From: Adiantum capillus-veneris
Taxonomy: Eukaryota > Streptophyta > Polypodiopsida > Polypodiales > Pteridaceae
Length of the DNA: 64,000 nt
Assembly (NCBI GenBank): GCA_014529385.2
Contig: CM043966.1
Location: 144,940,711 to 145,004,710 of the forward strand
Direction: 5' to 3'
Position 1 is the stretch's first letter. Each line of letters opens with the position of its first letter. The notes under the pieces are model-generated. The model was not told the origin of the DNA. It ran no database searches and saw only the letters and a program-made list of their open reading frames with translations. The translations under genes and the position numbers were made by a program. Of this stretch, positions 20,878 to 32,129 are shown piece by piece.

Positions 20878-20896
20878 AACACACACACACACACAC
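20806..20896 (+). repeat. (CT)n then (AC)n compound microsatellite
   Basis: A CT run from about 20806 to 20872 passes through a short spacer into an AC run at about 20880-20896. Confidence 0.97.
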
Positions 20897-21054
20897 ATGC
20901 ACAATTAATCTCCGGGGGAACGCTCCATGACTTGACGATCCTTTGAGAGGAGTGGGCGGACCGCAAGAGGGCTCTACACAAGACGACTGCAAGAAGACTC
21001 GAATGTTAGAGGAACACAAGAGGTCAACTTCTACAAAATCCCCCCTCCCCATTG

Positions 21055-21058
<4 letters not shown>

Positions 21059-21091
<33 letters not shown>
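21059..21091 (+). repeat. (CA)n microsatellite
   Basis: About 16 CA units with no interruption. Confidence 0.97.
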
Positions 21092-21092
<1 letters not shown>

Positions 21093-21189
21093 TAGAAAAG
21101 CCAGATTCAAAGATTTTATACCTTTGTCATATTTGGTGTAGGTGCTTCTTGCTTGCTTGGTTGATTTTTTGTTGTAGGTGTGTGATTAG

Positions 21190-21605
21190 CTTGTAGATAC
21201 TGACTTCATTGCTTGGTGTGTATTAGGGAGAGAGGAAAAAAGAGAGGGAGAAAGAGAGATTAGCATAAATCTAATGTTTAATGTCGAATTAATGTTAAAG
21301 TAGAGATTAACATAGATTTCATTATTAATGTAAAATAGATGTTTAAGTAGAGAGAGAAAAAGTTAAATTAAACATCACACCCATACATGAAACTTGTTGT
21401 ATGTTTAATGTTAAATCAGTGTTAACTTAGAGTGAATTGATGTGTATGTTAGATTAGAGAAATAAAAATAGAGAGACAAAAAGAAAAAAATTAAACATTA
21501 GGTATTAAACATTAGAAAAAAATGATAGAGTATGATAAATTGTACATTAAAAAAAGGATTTAGAGAGAGATTAGAGATAAATATTCAATTTAGTGTATGT
21601 AAAAT

Positions 21606-21666
<61 letters not shown>

Positions 21667-21751
21667 TTAGAGGGAGGAGAAAAGAGAGGGAAGGAAAGAT
21701 ATGAGAGAAGAGCGATTGGAGGGAGGAGAAGTGTTAAAATAGTGTAGATTG

Positions 21752-21805
<54 letters not shown>

Positions 21806-22520
21806 AGAAAGATTAGAGAGAGGAAAAGAGGGATAGAGGATGTAGAGAGAGTGGAGATAAAGAGGAAGTAGGGAGAGAGTGTTAGATTAGAGAGAGAAAC
21901 AAGGATAGAGGAGGTAGAGAGAGTGTGTAGAGAGGGGGAGAGAGAGAGAGAGAGTAGATAAAGGATATAGAGATAGAGATTACGTGGAGAGAGTCAACAT
22001 TCGGGGAATACAGAATAGAAAGAAGGTAGAGAGTAGATAGATAAGGTTAGGATTTATAAAGAGATTAGAGTGTAGAGAGGTGTACATAGATTAGATAGAG
22101 TGGGGGTAAATATTATGTAGATTAGGTAGAGAGGGAGAATACGTAGAGAGTAGCAATAGAGAGAGTAGAGAGAGGATAGATATTGAGATTCGATAGATAA
22201 CGTTAGGATTTACAAAGAGATCAGAGAGTTGTGGATAGAGTAGATAGAGATGGTGTAGAGTTTAGGTAGACTGGGTAGACAGGGAGGATACGTAGAGACT
22301 GTAGATAGACATTAAGTAGAGGGTAGAAAGATAAGGTTAGGATTTAGGAAGAGATTAGGGTTTAGAGAGAGGTGTGGATAGAGTAGATAGAGGGAGTACA
22401 AAGGGTGTAGATAGAGAGATGGAGAATGCATAGAGTGTAGAGATAGATAGAGGGACTAGAGAGAGTGTAGAGATTACCTCTATTTAGTGCTCTCTTTGTG
22501 TTTAGAGGGTAGATATAGAG
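21190..22520 (+). repeat. 1.3-kb purine-rich, C-poor low-complexity tract
   Basis: The plus strand is dominated by AGAG, TAGAGAG and GGAGG words, with very few C. It contains two clean GA runs (about 21607-21659 and 21757-21801) in a sea of decayed variants, and recurring phrases such as GATAAGGTTAGGATTTA (near 22020, 22190 and 22330, each a little changed). It ends within 10 bp of the LTR at 22529. No gene is present. This looks like an expanded and decayed GA satellite. Confidence 0.85.
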
Positions 22521-22528
22521 ATTATGTA

Positions 22529-22670
22529 TGTTGAGCTTGTATGTGAAGCTACTCAATGTATGGCTTCTCTATATATAGCACCTAGGTCTCCTCTATATAT
22601 ACATCATCTCATGTGTGTATTCAACACACATTGGGGTTCTATTTCTGTGTTCTCTCTTTCTCTGTCAACA
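22529..22670 (+). repeat. 5' LTR of the non-coding element
   Basis: 142 bp with TG...CA ends and a TATATA-rich core. It matches the reverse complement of 39751-39892 at all but about 10 positions (about 93%). It is followed at once by the primer-binding site. Confidence 0.9.
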
Positions 22671-22684
22671 TGGTATCAGAGATG
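22671..22684 (+). other. Primer-binding site, initiator tRNA-Met type
   Basis: TGGTATCAGAG followed by ATG: 11 bases match the complement of the initiator tRNA-Met 3' end. It directly abuts the LTR. Confidence 0.85.
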
Positions 22685-22689
22685 GACAT

Positions 22690-23755
22690 TTTTGTTCTTT
22701 ATTTTTCTCCTAATTGAAAACGATTTTGCAAAAACTACTTGCACGGAGCCACCGAAATCGATGTGGTCTACAACTTTGCAAAAGAAACTTTTTTCAAATT
22801 ATGCACCTGCGTTATTGTTCGTTGACTACATACATACCTGAAAAGCAACTTTTGCTTTTTGTTTTCGATTTTTCTCCTAATTGAAAACGATTTTGCAAAA
22901 ACTACCCAGTGCAGCCACCGGAATCAATATGGTCTACATCTTTGCAAAAAAATAAAAATCAAATTTTGCACCGATTTTGAGTTATCGTTTTCAGACTACG
23001 TACACGTCTGAAAAGCAACTTTCGCTTTTTGTTTTTGATTTTTCTCCTAATTGAAAACAATTTTGCAAAAACAGCCCATCACATCCATCAGAATCCATGT
23101 GGTCTACAACTTTGCAGAAGAAACTTTTTCCAAATTTTGCACAGATTTCGAGTTATCGTTTTCGAACGTGAACATGTTTGAAAAGAAACTTTTGTTTTTT
23201 TCTTTCGAGTTTTCTCCTAATTGAAAAACGATTTTGCAAAAACTACCTGACATAGCCACCAGAATTGATATGGTCTACAACTTTGCAGACGAAATGTTTT
23301 TCAAGTTCTACACTGATCTTGAGTTATCGTTCGCAGACTGCGTACATGCGTAAAAAGCAGCTTTTGCTTTTTGTTTACGATTTTTCTCCTAATTGAAAAT
23401 TATTTTGCAAAAACTACCCGCTAGAGCCTCTGAAATCCATGTGGTCTACAACAAAATCCATGTGGCCTCCGAAATCCATGTTTTTCATATTTTGCACAGA
23501 TTTTGAGCTATCGTTCCCAGACTGCGTACATGTCTGAAAAGAAACTTTCACTTTTGCTTTTGATTTTTCTCTTATTTGAAAATGATTTTGCAAAAATAGC
23601 CCGTCTAAGCCATCGGAATCAATGTGATCTACAACTTTGCAGAAGAAACTTTCTCTAAATTTTGCAACAATTTTGGATTATCGTTCTCAGACTGCGAACG
23701 TGTCTGAAAATCAATTTTTGCTTTTTGCTTATGATTTTTCTCTTAATTGAAATTT
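22690..23755 (+). repeat. Tandem array of about 170-bp units inside the non-coding LTR element
   Basis: The phrase CTCCTAATTGAAAACGATTTTGC recurs (with changes) near 22707, 22874, 23043, 23214, 23386, 23570 and 23740, giving six units of about 168-186 bp and a partial one. Each unit also holds a block around TGGTCTACAACTTTGCA and another around GAGTTATCGTT. Units differ by perhaps 10-20% by eye. Confidence 0.9.
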
Positions 23756-24124
23756 ATCAATTATATTTTTCTCTTCATCAATCATATATTTGTTACTGAT
23801 GTAAATTTGCTGCAGAAGATAGTTACAAATCGAATCAGTGTTATAGATATATGTTCTCAAAAGTCTATACTATTTCAAGCTGTCTAATACGTTCTGAGAC
23901 ATTTACTGATGATTTTTTCTTGGATACCTATATTTCTAGATATCAAATGTCTATAGATCTGTTCATCGATATTTGTCATGAATATCATTGCAATTCAGTC
24001 GAGGCGTTGATAATCGTCCAAATTCCGTCGAGCTACTAATGGTATATGATCTTTTGTTATATGATATATTCGTTCATTGATTCTGGTATAATTATTCTTC
24101 TAGAGATATAGTTTACGTTGTTTT

Positions 24125-24425
24125 ATTGATAATCTCTCGTTGATACCATAGTGATTTTGATGGTACCATGATGCTGTTTTGTTAATACTTTGTTCATGGT
24201 GATTTTCGTTGATACAGTGATGATATTTTGTTGATACCATGGTTATTTTTGGTGATACCATGATGTTGTTTTGTTGATACCATCGTTATTATCGATGATA
24301 CCATGATGTTGTTTCGTTGATACCATGGTTATTCTCTGTGATACCATGATGTTGTTTTTTTCATACAATGATGATTCTCGATGATACCATGATGTTGTTT
24401 CGTTGATACCATGGTTATTACGCTT
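24125..24425 (+). repeat. 43-bp minisatellite of the non-coding LTR element
   Basis: Each unit has two half-units with GATACCATG, joined by short T-rich spacers. About seven units are visible. The inverted counterpart at 40590-41240 is about twice as long. Confidence 0.88.
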
Positions 24426-24771
24426 CCGCTATCACACTCACAACTCTGTCAAGGACAAGATAAGTTCTAGATTGTTTGACATGATTTTTGGTTGCTGTCA
24501 AAGCACAACAATACTAAAAAGAACCTAAAACTTGGACTTGATTCATAGGAAATGTTCCCTATTCAAGTCATCCTCGTATAGTCACGACCCCATACAAGGT
24601 AGATGGGTCAAGATTTGACTTGTGTTTTCTGTTGTCTCTCTCCATGAGAACGTCATTCAGACAGATTATTGTATGCTTATAGAATAAGCTGCAACCCAGG
24701 CATAAGATGCACAGGAGCACACAGATTGGGTATGCACTACAATAGGTTAAGAAACCTTCCTCAACCCAACA

Positions 24772-24842
<71 letters not shown>

Positions 24843-27454
24843 CCCTCAAACAATAATGAAAACTTTCTAAGAAGATTTTGATACATGTTTTGCTCATGAG
24901 TTAGCCTGAGCCAAGGTGCTCTAACTCTCAGCTAAAAAGTCCCCAAGATGCCACCCAAATTAGTCTTCCTCGGTTCATTGATTGAACACTAATATTCTAT
25001 TGGCATAAGGGCTATGAGCCACAAAGGCTAAGAGACATTCTGAGGCCTAGGGTATGACTTAACTATTGACATTCCTTGGATGATTGTTCTCAAGATCAAA
25101 CAGATCTACCAAGTGGAGTACCCATCAACGTTAATGGACAAGCAAAAGTCTTGTCATTATGGATATTTTGGGTGTCATTTTTGTGCTACATATTTTTAGT
25201 GCAACGCTCGAGTTACGACAGCATGGATGTCCTTAAGAGCTAGGCATTTCACTCGTGTGTATCTCTTGCTCTCTCTATAGCACTATGAGCGTCTATGGAA
25301 GCATAGTTTTGGGGTAAGACCCTGCGGGTGATTACTAAATCACTCCATACACATTGAGAATTTATTGAGAATCACAGTTTGATCTATCACAGTTGTACTT
25401 TCAAGGAAAGAAGTCTACAATCTACCAAGGGGTAGTGGACACATTCAACTTTTCTAGTTGATTCCAATCATTTTTGTACACGGTCAACTATGTTAGTTAC
25501 CGTTAACTGTCTGCTAATTGAGTAGTTTCTATCAAGGGTCTTGCCAAGGCATTGGACTAGGTAGATTGAGGGGTTTGGATTGCCAAGGCAACATCCAAGG
25601 CTACAAGTTTAATTTCTTTATCTTCACTAATCTCTAGTTTTAGTGATTAGCAGGTCACATAAATTTTGATATGGTATGCTTACAGGTTGAGGGATGTACT
25701 TGACTTCCATGTAAGTATCATGTATTTTCCACCTCATTGTAAGTATATGATTTTTGGGTTTATTTTCATTTCCAATTAAGTTTGGTTAAGTTCTATGAAA
25801 GGGATGTTTTGAGCAAGAAGGCTTTCATCCAACTTGCTCTTTAGCCACGTGACAAGGTCATGCAAGAGCAAAACATTTTGAGAAAATAGTTTCATTTTCT
25901 CTTTTTCCTGTTCATCAAGATACTATGATGGATTTGACTCTTGTTGAAACAGTTACAGACACATGGTACGGTTCTGTCTAGCACATGTTGTAGCGTGGGA
26001 TACAACATGGTCTAGGAACTCAAGGAGTTCGGTTTAGCTAGTGTGGAGCAATGATAATGAGAGTCCCTCTCACTCACATTGCAGAGTGTTTGCAGTTACC
26101 TCCACACACAAGTACATCTTGTACTTGAAGGATGTGTTTTTTTTTTAACATCCTTATTTGAGACATATTCCACATGTGGAGAATATTTTCTCTCGGACTG
26201 ACACTGGCACCTTATTCATAATAATGTGTCGCGACAAAGTCCCTAGGTGCTGGTCATATCCGTTTGTTAGACCATTTGCAACACACAATATCATGAACAA
26301 TTTCAATGGAAAAAAATTGTCGAGTATTAAGTATAGACTTGTTGCAATTACAAGTGTTGTAAAACCACCACGTAACAGATGGTTGTTTCTACAAATAGCC
26401 AAGTGTGCTATATTAATGAGAATGTCTCATGGTTGGTACCTAGGTGTGACCGAGTTTTCACATTCTGTTATGTCCAACTTTTGTTGCAAGGCTTTCACGT
26501 ACATATCGTGGAAAGTCTCGTCATGGAATTGCGGTTCGGATATGTTTGTGTTAAATGCATACACACTAGGTGTTATGGGCCCCAGTGTTTAACACAAATT
26601 TATTTAGAGCGGCATGCAAATTTTTGGACTTTCTTCTTTGTGCACCCTTTTGTACTAAAAGTGCAATCTCTCTTGCAGATTTACTATGAGTTCACACTCG
26701 GCCATATACAATAATGGTTTAGTATGGGTATTTGTGATTGGATGATCTAAACTCTATGAGTTTACTACAGTCTGATTCACATCAAGTATACAACTTGAAC
26801 CCCATTTGGTGAGTCGTAGGTTATCATTAGTCATGGAAGACTGTCTGTAATTGATTGGGGAAAGCACCTCACCCTTATTTTATGTTGTTTATCTCGTGTT
26901 GAATGGGCAGCTTACAAGAATTATATTTAGTACTAAAGGATATGCTAAGCGCATACGTTAGTTAACCATGCTAAAGGATATGCTAAGTGCACACGTTAGC
27001 AAGAAGTGACACAACCGGATCAATTAACTTTCTGGTTGGGAGTTTGTTTCACATGATGCGACTAGTTTTAGTCTCTGCCTATTATTCTATGGTTATCAAC
27101 CTTGATCATTAGTTGGGATGAGGTCGGTTACTGACAAGAAACAAGAGTAAGTCAAGGACTTGGTTGGTGTTGATAATTATATCATCACGTTACTTTCATG
27201 GAAAGTTGAGCAGATGTCTTATTGCACGTTCCGGTACCTTGAGACTGTTTGAAGCTTGAGTATGCATTAAGACACCTTTTAGTTGTGATAACTCTTTCAG
27301 CAAATTCAAGTGAGTCCTTAGGAGTTCCACACCATGTTGGTTATGGGTCGGTTAATCAAGACGATTGCACAGGGACAACAATGTGAAAAAATCAAGATGT
27401 TATTCTTGATTTCATTGAACCTCCCACTGAACCGGGTTCCGATCCAATGAACCG
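24426..27454. other. 3 kb with no gene recognised
   Basis: I see only a CT microsatellite (24777-24837), a short A/T run near 26140 and a 26-bp imperfect direct duplication (26936-26962 and 26973-26999). The rest is AT-rich with no long frame. It may be an eroded part of the chromovirus whose chromodomain end follows at 27455, but I cannot show that. Confidence 0.4.
24777..24837 (+). repeat. (CT)n microsatellite
   Basis: About 30 uninterrupted CT units. Confidence 0.98.
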
Positions 27455-27560
27455 TTGGATCCATGAGGGATGCCACGGTGGAAAATATTAGTGTTCTTAT
27501 GAAGATACCACCACTTGTGTTTTTGAGGATGAAAATGTTTCTCCAAGGGGAGAGTAATTT
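27455..27560 (+). pseudogene. Chromovirus chromodomain end, plus strand, broken
   Basis: The translation in mixed frames resembles the end of a chromodomain: a VENISVLMKIPPLVF block followed by an EDENVSPRGE-like end. The minus-strand chromovirus at 27973 has the matching phrases ENVSALKKHFPTFVF and EDKNDSPRGG. A short purine run (CCAAGGGGAGAG) then follows, as expected for a polypurine tract. Stops and frameshifts are present. The upstream pol part is not recognisable. Confidence 0.55.
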
Positions 27561-27721
27561 CATGTCATGCGTAGGACTAGGCGGGCACTACCCTGGCAAC
27601 GTGCCGGACACACATGCAGTAAAGGGGTCTATATATGAAAGAGGCCAAGGGCCTATATATATAGGATGGTTGGGAGGTTACTAGCATGTTTGTCTACCCC
27701 ACGGCCTTTCACCCTTCTAGC
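27561..27721 (+). repeat. Partial chromovirus LTR, plus orientation
   Basis: This directly follows the chromodomain end and polypurine run. Words such as GGATGGTTGGGAGG and GTGCCGGACACACATGC have relatives in the minus-strand reading of 27851-27972, so both are likely LTR pieces of one family, lying end to end. No full border can be fixed. Confidence 0.4.
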
Positions 27722-27850
27722 AAGATTTACTTGTTGAGCAACCTATCGTGACATGAACAAGTCAGCCCCTTGATCAAATTATTGAACTGTAGCTTGCACT
27801 TGTCATGCTTAGGATATATGGACGGGATGGCTGAGGTTGGTTGGAAGTAT
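27722..27850 (-). pseudogene. Short CACTA transposase fragment between two LTR pieces
   Basis: On the minus strand this matches two separate parts of the CACTA gene: about 19210-19242 and 19388-19480. The 145 bp between them are absent here. The second part encodes KCKLQFNNLIKGLTCSCH, where the other copy has a stop. The missing stretch could be a deletion or a spliced intron. Confidence 0.65.
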
Positions 27851-27972
27851 TGCTGAAAGAGCAGTGGTAATGCATGTGGTAGTCTCCACCCAACCATGCT
27901 ATCTTATAGTCTCCCCCTAGCATACACACTGTCCGGTCATGCCAATGGCCTTACCCATAGGACGCATGTCCT
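27851..27972 (-). repeat. Partial chromovirus LTR, minus orientation
   Basis: It starts with TGTAATGTAAGG on the minus strand just after the polypurine tract of the element at 27973, as the 3' LTR should. It is cut by the CACTA fragment at 27850. Confidence 0.45.
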
Positions 27973-28860
27973 TACATTACACCCCCCCTTGGAGAATCAT
28001 TTTTGTCCTCAAAAACAAAAGTAGGAAAATGTTTCTTAAGTGCGGAGACATTCTCCCATGTAGAACCTTCTTCAGGTCTATCCAGCCATTTTACCAACAC
28101 CTGTCGTCTGACGTGATGTCTGGTGCAAAGCTCATGAGAATCCAAAATATTTTTGGCTCATGACAAATGCTTGGCGGTGTGATAAGATCAACCAACACAC
28201 CTGTGTCAATGACATTATCATTCTGTCCTAGCTGTTTTCGTAAATGGCTAACATGAAAAACTGGATGAACTCGTGAGTGCACTGGAAGATCTAAGTTATA
28301 GGCCACTTGACCTATACGTTTGAGAATGGTAAACGGCCCACAATAGCGTGGTGAAAGTTTAGCAACTTTTCCCGTCTTCAGAATTTCTGGAATGCTCCAG
28401 AACTTTGAGGAAAACCTTGTCTCCTTCTTCGAAAGTAGCAAGACATCAATGTTCATCTGCGTACTTCTTATATCAATCTTGAGCTTGCTTAACATTCTTT
28501 CGAGAAACTCAAAGCATGTCAAAATGGTCTTGGAGAAAATCCTTTGCTTGTTGTATCTTCTCCTTAGCCATCCCACCGTAACGGGTGATCTAGGTTGAAA
28601 TCCATACAAAAGCATGAATGGATTAAACCCTATAGTCACATGCTTTGAACTATTATAAGAAAATTCCAATATAGGTAAGTAGTCTTTCCAATTGGTTTTC
28701 TTCTTGCTAATGTACATGCTTGTAGCATATCCTCTAGCTCTTGATTAACTCTTTCTATTTGACCATCTGTTTTTGGATGATCACCCATACTTAGATTAAG
28801 TTTAGTTTCCAACTTTTGGAACACAGCTCTCCAAAAGTGATTATCAAACTTTCAATCTCT
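27973..28860 (-). pseudogene. Ty3/gypsy chromovirus: integrase C-terminus and chromodomain, decayed
   Basis: On the minus strand the order is integrase core end ([20 protein letters not shown], 28636-28824), then in another frame [14 protein letters not shown] and the C-terminal module with [20 protein letters not shown] and [12 protein letters not shown] (28091-28717). After another frameshift comes a chromodomain ([18 protein letters not shown], about 27990-28100). A polypurine tract (CCAAGGGGGGG) closes it at about 27973-27983. A chromodomain after integrase defines chromoviruses, which often insert in heterochromatin. The gag, protease and RT parts are missing. It is dead. Confidence 0.85.
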
Positions 28861-29388
28861 GTCACTAATGATACTAGCTAGAAGACCGTAGAGTTTATAT
28901 ATATGCTCTACAAATAATTGTGCTGATTTCAGTGTACATGTTTGGTTTAATGGTCAAACTCTAGAAGCAAACTTTTGACTTGACTGTTTGCTTTGACTTG
29001 ACTACCTTTTTGAGGTGTCACTTTCTCTGAAAGGGATGAAAAAGAAGATACATTTGCCATACATGAGGCCTTAGTAGAGCATTGAACTCGTGGGAGCAAT
29101 TGTGATTCGTGAAACCGTTGTATAAAACTTGTCAATTAGTGCCACATGGCAAGCTACCGATAGCATACTTTTTCTGGGCTTGAAACTTTTTTCAAAACAA
29201 GAAACGAATGCCCTTCCTATGATTTGTTTTTGGAGAAATCTCAAAATAATGAGCTACATGTTAGATTTCCCGGGTGTTTGGCCGAATATACGTGCCTGAT
29301 TTTATGGAATACGAGCCAAATTTGGCTTCTGAGTTTTCTCATCATGGATGAAAAGGGTCTTATCGGTAGTTTACGATTTTTTCAGCAC

Positions 29389-29392
<4 letters not shown>
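28861..29392. other. No gene recognised
   Basis: A short continuation of the chromovirus integrase may extend to about 28950 in decayed form. Beyond it I see no motif. Confidence 0.4.
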
Positions 29393-29436
<44 letters not shown>

Positions 29437-29900
29437 CGCTTTATAAGCGGAGCTTCTCTGTCGAGGTCACGAGACAGAAGAAGAAGAAGAAAACCACTTA
29501 AAGAAAGATCTATCTCACGAGAAGCAGAGAAGAGAGAAGAAGAAGAAGAAGAAGAAGAAGAAGAGAGAGTTTTAACGTCGTAGGAAACTATCGAGAGAGA
29601 GAGAGAGAGAGAGACAGAATGGCTCGATTCTTATGGGACGTGCGCTTGCAGGGCCAAGGGTCGGCAGCGTCATGGGTTCATGGGCTTGTAGCCACTTGCG
29701 CATTTGTGGGGCTTGCTGGCGCTTGTGGCAGGGCTTTGTGTAGATGGCCATAACCGCCGCCGTCGCCGACGACATGGTGGTGGTTGGGGTGGCGCTGCCG
29801 AGGGGGTTGTGGAGGAGGAGGTGGAGGTGGCTGTGGTGGAGGTGGAGGTGGAGGTGGCGGCGGCGGCGGCGGCGGTTGCTAGATTTGATCATCAAGTATG
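29393..29900 (+). repeat. Low-complexity cluster: (CT)n, (GAA)n, (GGT/GGA/GGC)n
   Basis: A CT run (29393-29433) is followed by a GAA run (about 29536-29566), a short GA run (29593-29612) and a strongly G-rich triplet region (about 29726-29880) with GGTGGAGGTGG and GGCGGC words. Frames across the last part code for Gly-rich or Arg-rich low-complexity peptides and show no conserved feature, so I do not call a gene. The cluster could be an LTR leader or a gene 5' leader. Confidence 0.75.
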
Positions 29901-31268
29901 ATCTTGTTATTATCTGCTTTAAGCACATTATTTCTCATGATTTCCTTGTTTATCGTAATCAATGTATATATTCTTTAATTCAAAAGGAGTGTTTTGTAAT
30001 CAAGGCAATATGTCCACTCTTTTGTTTTATAGAAGTCCATTTTGCTGCATTTGTGTTGCCTTCGGACCATTACTTTTCATGGAAAATGTTGTATTTTGTT
30101 TTGTCTTTGGGCAACGACAAAGCCTTTGGGCTAGAAAAGCACAGTTTTTCCTAACCGAAGAAAATAAGGGCAAGCTTGAAATTCTCTCGGTTTTAGGTCA
30201 AAATTTAAAGCTTTTGCCTATAATTACACTAAAATTTGTGAAAACTTCCCGGTTTTCTTCAAGGCAAGCTCAAAATCTAACCGAGATTTTAGGATTTCAA
30301 CTGGTTAAAATATGCTAGACCTTGGTTTTTTCTAACAGTGGACAAGTGTACAACGATAAGGAAAACAGATGATGACGAAGAATTAGAGGACTCGACGTGG
30401 TACGTGGTGACTCTAGCATCTCTGCTAAAGTTAATAGATCCTGTAGGTTATCAATTTATATGACACTATAGTCGCGTCATATGGTAAGCACGAGTTGCCC
30501 CAACTCAAACCACAACCTTGTTTCACCATGGTATAAACTATATCCCCTCCCAACCCCCACACACACAAGAAGTAAAGGACATGGGTATGGGGGTTGGGCC
30601 CCTGGCCATGACTGACGTGTGGACATAATTAGATTCCATGATATGCCATGTTGTGTCATCGATGCTATGCATACACATCAGCCCATGAGCATCACAAGTG
30701 CTTTCGTTTTGGAATATTAGGTAGGACCTCTTTAAGAGTCTCAACACATGGTCACGACTACCAAACAAGTAGCCAACTTTTCTTAAAAAAATGGTAATTT
30801 TTTATCTTTAATGGCTTCAAAATGGATGAACTGAATACAAGGAGACTCTAGGGAGAAGAAAAGACCAAAGGAGACAATCAAACAAATAAGGGTGCGTCCG
30901 CGCGGGCTTCCACCCCAACTCGTCTACATCAGCAAACGCTGCTTGGCTTGCCCAACTCTGCCGATTTGGCAAAGTTGGGAAACCCCGTCTTCTACCCCCG
31001 CTCTTTGAAACGCAGGTTGTTTCACATCAGCAAAGCTGCTTGCTTTAAATGATGTCGAGCCAAGGTTGCTGACGAGAGGCGGGGGTTCTACCCCAACTTG
31101 TGCAAAACTGCCCTAAAATGAAGAAAAGATGATTACATATGGGGGTACAATTGCATACGGCCAAAAACCTTGCATAAATATCTACTAACATAATATGGCG
31201 GAGTACATAGCCCTTACACATGTCTCTGTCTGCGAGATGAAGGCTAAACGCCAAGTGAGATGAAGGGG

Positions 31269-31345
<77 letters not shown>

Positions 31346-32129
31346 GCCGCCAAAGGCGGCCGGCAGTACTCGTAGAGTATAAAGTCTTTGGCTCCAAATT
31401 TATCAAGTTTTATATTTCGAGTTTATGTCCCACACCATACTTATACACTTCATTACGTTTTGAAAGAATTTTCACTTCTTTGAGATTACATCGATCTAAT
31501 GTCTCTCTAATGGAGAGAGACCAAAATCTACATTTGCTCATGCCAGGCCTTGAGTGAAATGAGTAATTTCTATAGTTACATTGAGTAAGCTTGACAAATT
31601 ACATACAAGCAAATCAAAATGACGAGACATTCATTGAAGTTATAGAATGTTATATATCAATGATGATGCTTCATAAACTTGTAGCAAGCTTATCATAGAT
31701 AGTAGTGACTTCCCCCATATAGACGCTTTTCGTGGTCATGAGCAAGTCCTTTGCTAGCTCCACCAGCCAGTGGATGATGGGATTTTGCAAACCATCAACC
31801 CTCTCCTTCATAGCACACTTGCTTAGCTTCCAAATATTTTTCTTGATGATTAATGTGTAGTACCATTTGAGACGGTGACTTCCTTTTATACAAGATGCCT
31901 GGAAAGTAATATATTAAAACCAATCTCTATGGACAGGTTTAGAAGAAATGCCTTGTTAGGACTTCTTTTTTCTCCCCGGCTTGTATATATGTCTATCACT
32001 CTAGGGCAAGTCTTATCTTCATATTATCAACCACATTAATACAATTTCCTATGTTGTGTGCTCTTCGTCTATTCCTTCATCTTCTCCACCTTTGTGTCCA
32101 TTCATATTTTCAACCTCGTTGTGTCTATA
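29901..32129. other. 2.2 kb with no gene recognised
   Basis: I see a GA microsatellite (31279-31346) and near-repeats of the phrase CTACCCCAACT around 30910-31100. An LTR-like promoter sequence may lie before the copia remnant (TATATATG near 31985). No frame with recognisable motifs is present. Confidence 0.4.
31279..31346 (+). repeat. (GA)n microsatellite
   Basis: Two GA blocks with one GGAG interruption at about 31315. Confidence 0.97.

Larger units (their letters stand above)
22529..24425 (+). mobile_element. Non-coding LTR retrotransposon, 5' half, with two internal tandem arrays
   Basis: The order on the plus strand is a 142-bp LTR (22529-22670, TG...CA), a primer-binding site (22671-22684), a tandem array of about 170-bp units (22690-23755), a unique spacer (23756-24120), and a 43-bp array built on GATACCATGATG / GATACCATGG (24125-24425). 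There the element stops without a 3' end. The same order is found on the minus strand at 39751-41877, which supplies the missing 3' end. No frame longer than chance is present, so this is a non-autonomous element that must borrow proteins. The size class fits neither a minimal TRIM nor a multi-kilobase LARD exactly. Confidence 0.85.

Noticed and set aside
20511-21088. Frames on both strands with long Arg-Glu, Ser-Leu or Val-Cys runs
   Set aside because: They are translations of GA, CT and CA microsatellites and of the 12-bp minisatellite.
26158-26714. Plus-strand frames of 144 and 111 codons
   Set aside because: No motif I recognise, overlapping frames of similar length, and neighbouring sequence is non-coding; most likely chance.
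29704-30154. Gly-rich or Arg-rich protein gene
   Set aside because: The composition follows from GGT/GGC triplet repeats in all frames, and no conserved domain or clear start is seen.
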